Below the pieces are notes generated by a model. The model did no database searches, had not been told where the DNA came from, and worked only from the letters and a program-made list of their open reading frames with translations. Positions 40,082-40,158 of a DNA stretch of 40,158 nt are shown here, piece by piece. A program made the translations under genes and the position numbers. How positions within the stretch are numbered: position 1 is the stretch's first letter; each line of letters opens with the position of its first letter. Source of the DNA: Pseudonocardiaceae bacterium (GTDB lineage Bacteria > Actinomycetota > Actinomycetes > Mycobacteriales > Pseudonocardiaceae); contig WHSZ01000056.1 in NCBI GenBank assembly GCA_009379845.1, positions 1 to 40,158 of the forward strand, written 5' to 3'.

Positions 40082-40158
40082 ACAGGCCACATCCGGTCCG
40101 ACAGCAATGTGATCTACCGTCACCCGCGAATACCAACGATGAGCACGGACGCCGAAAC

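Noticed and set aside
1..40158. CRISPR arrays, rRNA, IS elements or prophage genes
   Set aside because: No regularly spaced repeats, transposase, integrase or structural phage proteins were seen.

Overview
The window is about 40 kb of high-GC, densely coding actinobacterial chromosome. Several features point to a mycothiol-using member of the order Pseudonocardiales (family-level placement is inference): an HspR/HAIR-controlled dnaK-grpE-dnaJ-hspR operon and clpB, a dCTP deaminase of mycobacterial type, a maleylpyruvate-isomerase/DinB-fold mycothiol-type enzyme, a DUF222 (13E12-type) protein at the left edge, frequent GTG starts and 4-bp ATGA/GTGA gene overlaps. I see no insertion sequence, CRISPR array or rRNA.

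Left part (1-9.1 kb): the start of a DUF222 protein, an NAD-dependent epimerase with a damaged-looking start, a large LuxR/LAL ATPase regulator, a small orphan protein divergent from a GAF-ANTAR regulator, then a leftward run of a membrane-anchored protein, a short-chain dehydrogenase, a DUF3137-like protein and orotate phosphoribosyltransferase. At 9.2-13.7 kb lie clpB, with a HAIR operator upstream, and a sodium:alanine symporter closed by a strong terminator.

Middle part: 13.8-16.6 kb is a compact rightward four-gene cassette that looks like an orphan type VII secretion substrate cluster: an SseB-like protein, an EspC-like 92-residue protein ending in a YxxxE signal, a 434-residue WxG protein with a glycine-zipper membrane-active-looking C-terminus, and a membrane protein that could be its immunity partner. 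Then come a MarR regulator, a flavohemoglobin-type enzyme, and the heat-shock operon (23.2 to 18.8 kb, leftward) with two HAIR sites in its promoter. HspR is the last gene of this operon and would repress both it and clpB, so sensor, chaperones and disaggregase form one visible regulatory circuit.

Right part (23.3-38.2 kb): two separated DUF4097 beta-repeat proteins, one membrane-anchored and one lipoprotein, flank an acyl-CoA dehydrogenase and a PEBP-family gene. A 152-bp nested inverted repeat lies just before the second. Next are a mycothiol-type DinB-fold enzyme, a [3Fe-4S] ferredoxin, a TetR-SMR efflux pair with two near-identical operators, a large membrane Fe-S reductase of the Rv0338c type, a cupin, a GNAT, a Tat-exported multicopper oxidase with a four-helix membrane partner, a divergent PadR-membrane protein pair sharing a repeated GTAG-N5-CTAC motif with that operon, a DinB protein, dCTP deaminase, and a heme-type MpaB/Lcp-family oxygenase.

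Right end: a tRNA-Gly(CCC) gene with an encoded CCA is followed by two terminator hairpins, about 400 bp of non-coding sequence and a DUF1152 gene with more A/T-rich codon use. This looks like the edge of a tRNA-linked accessory region.
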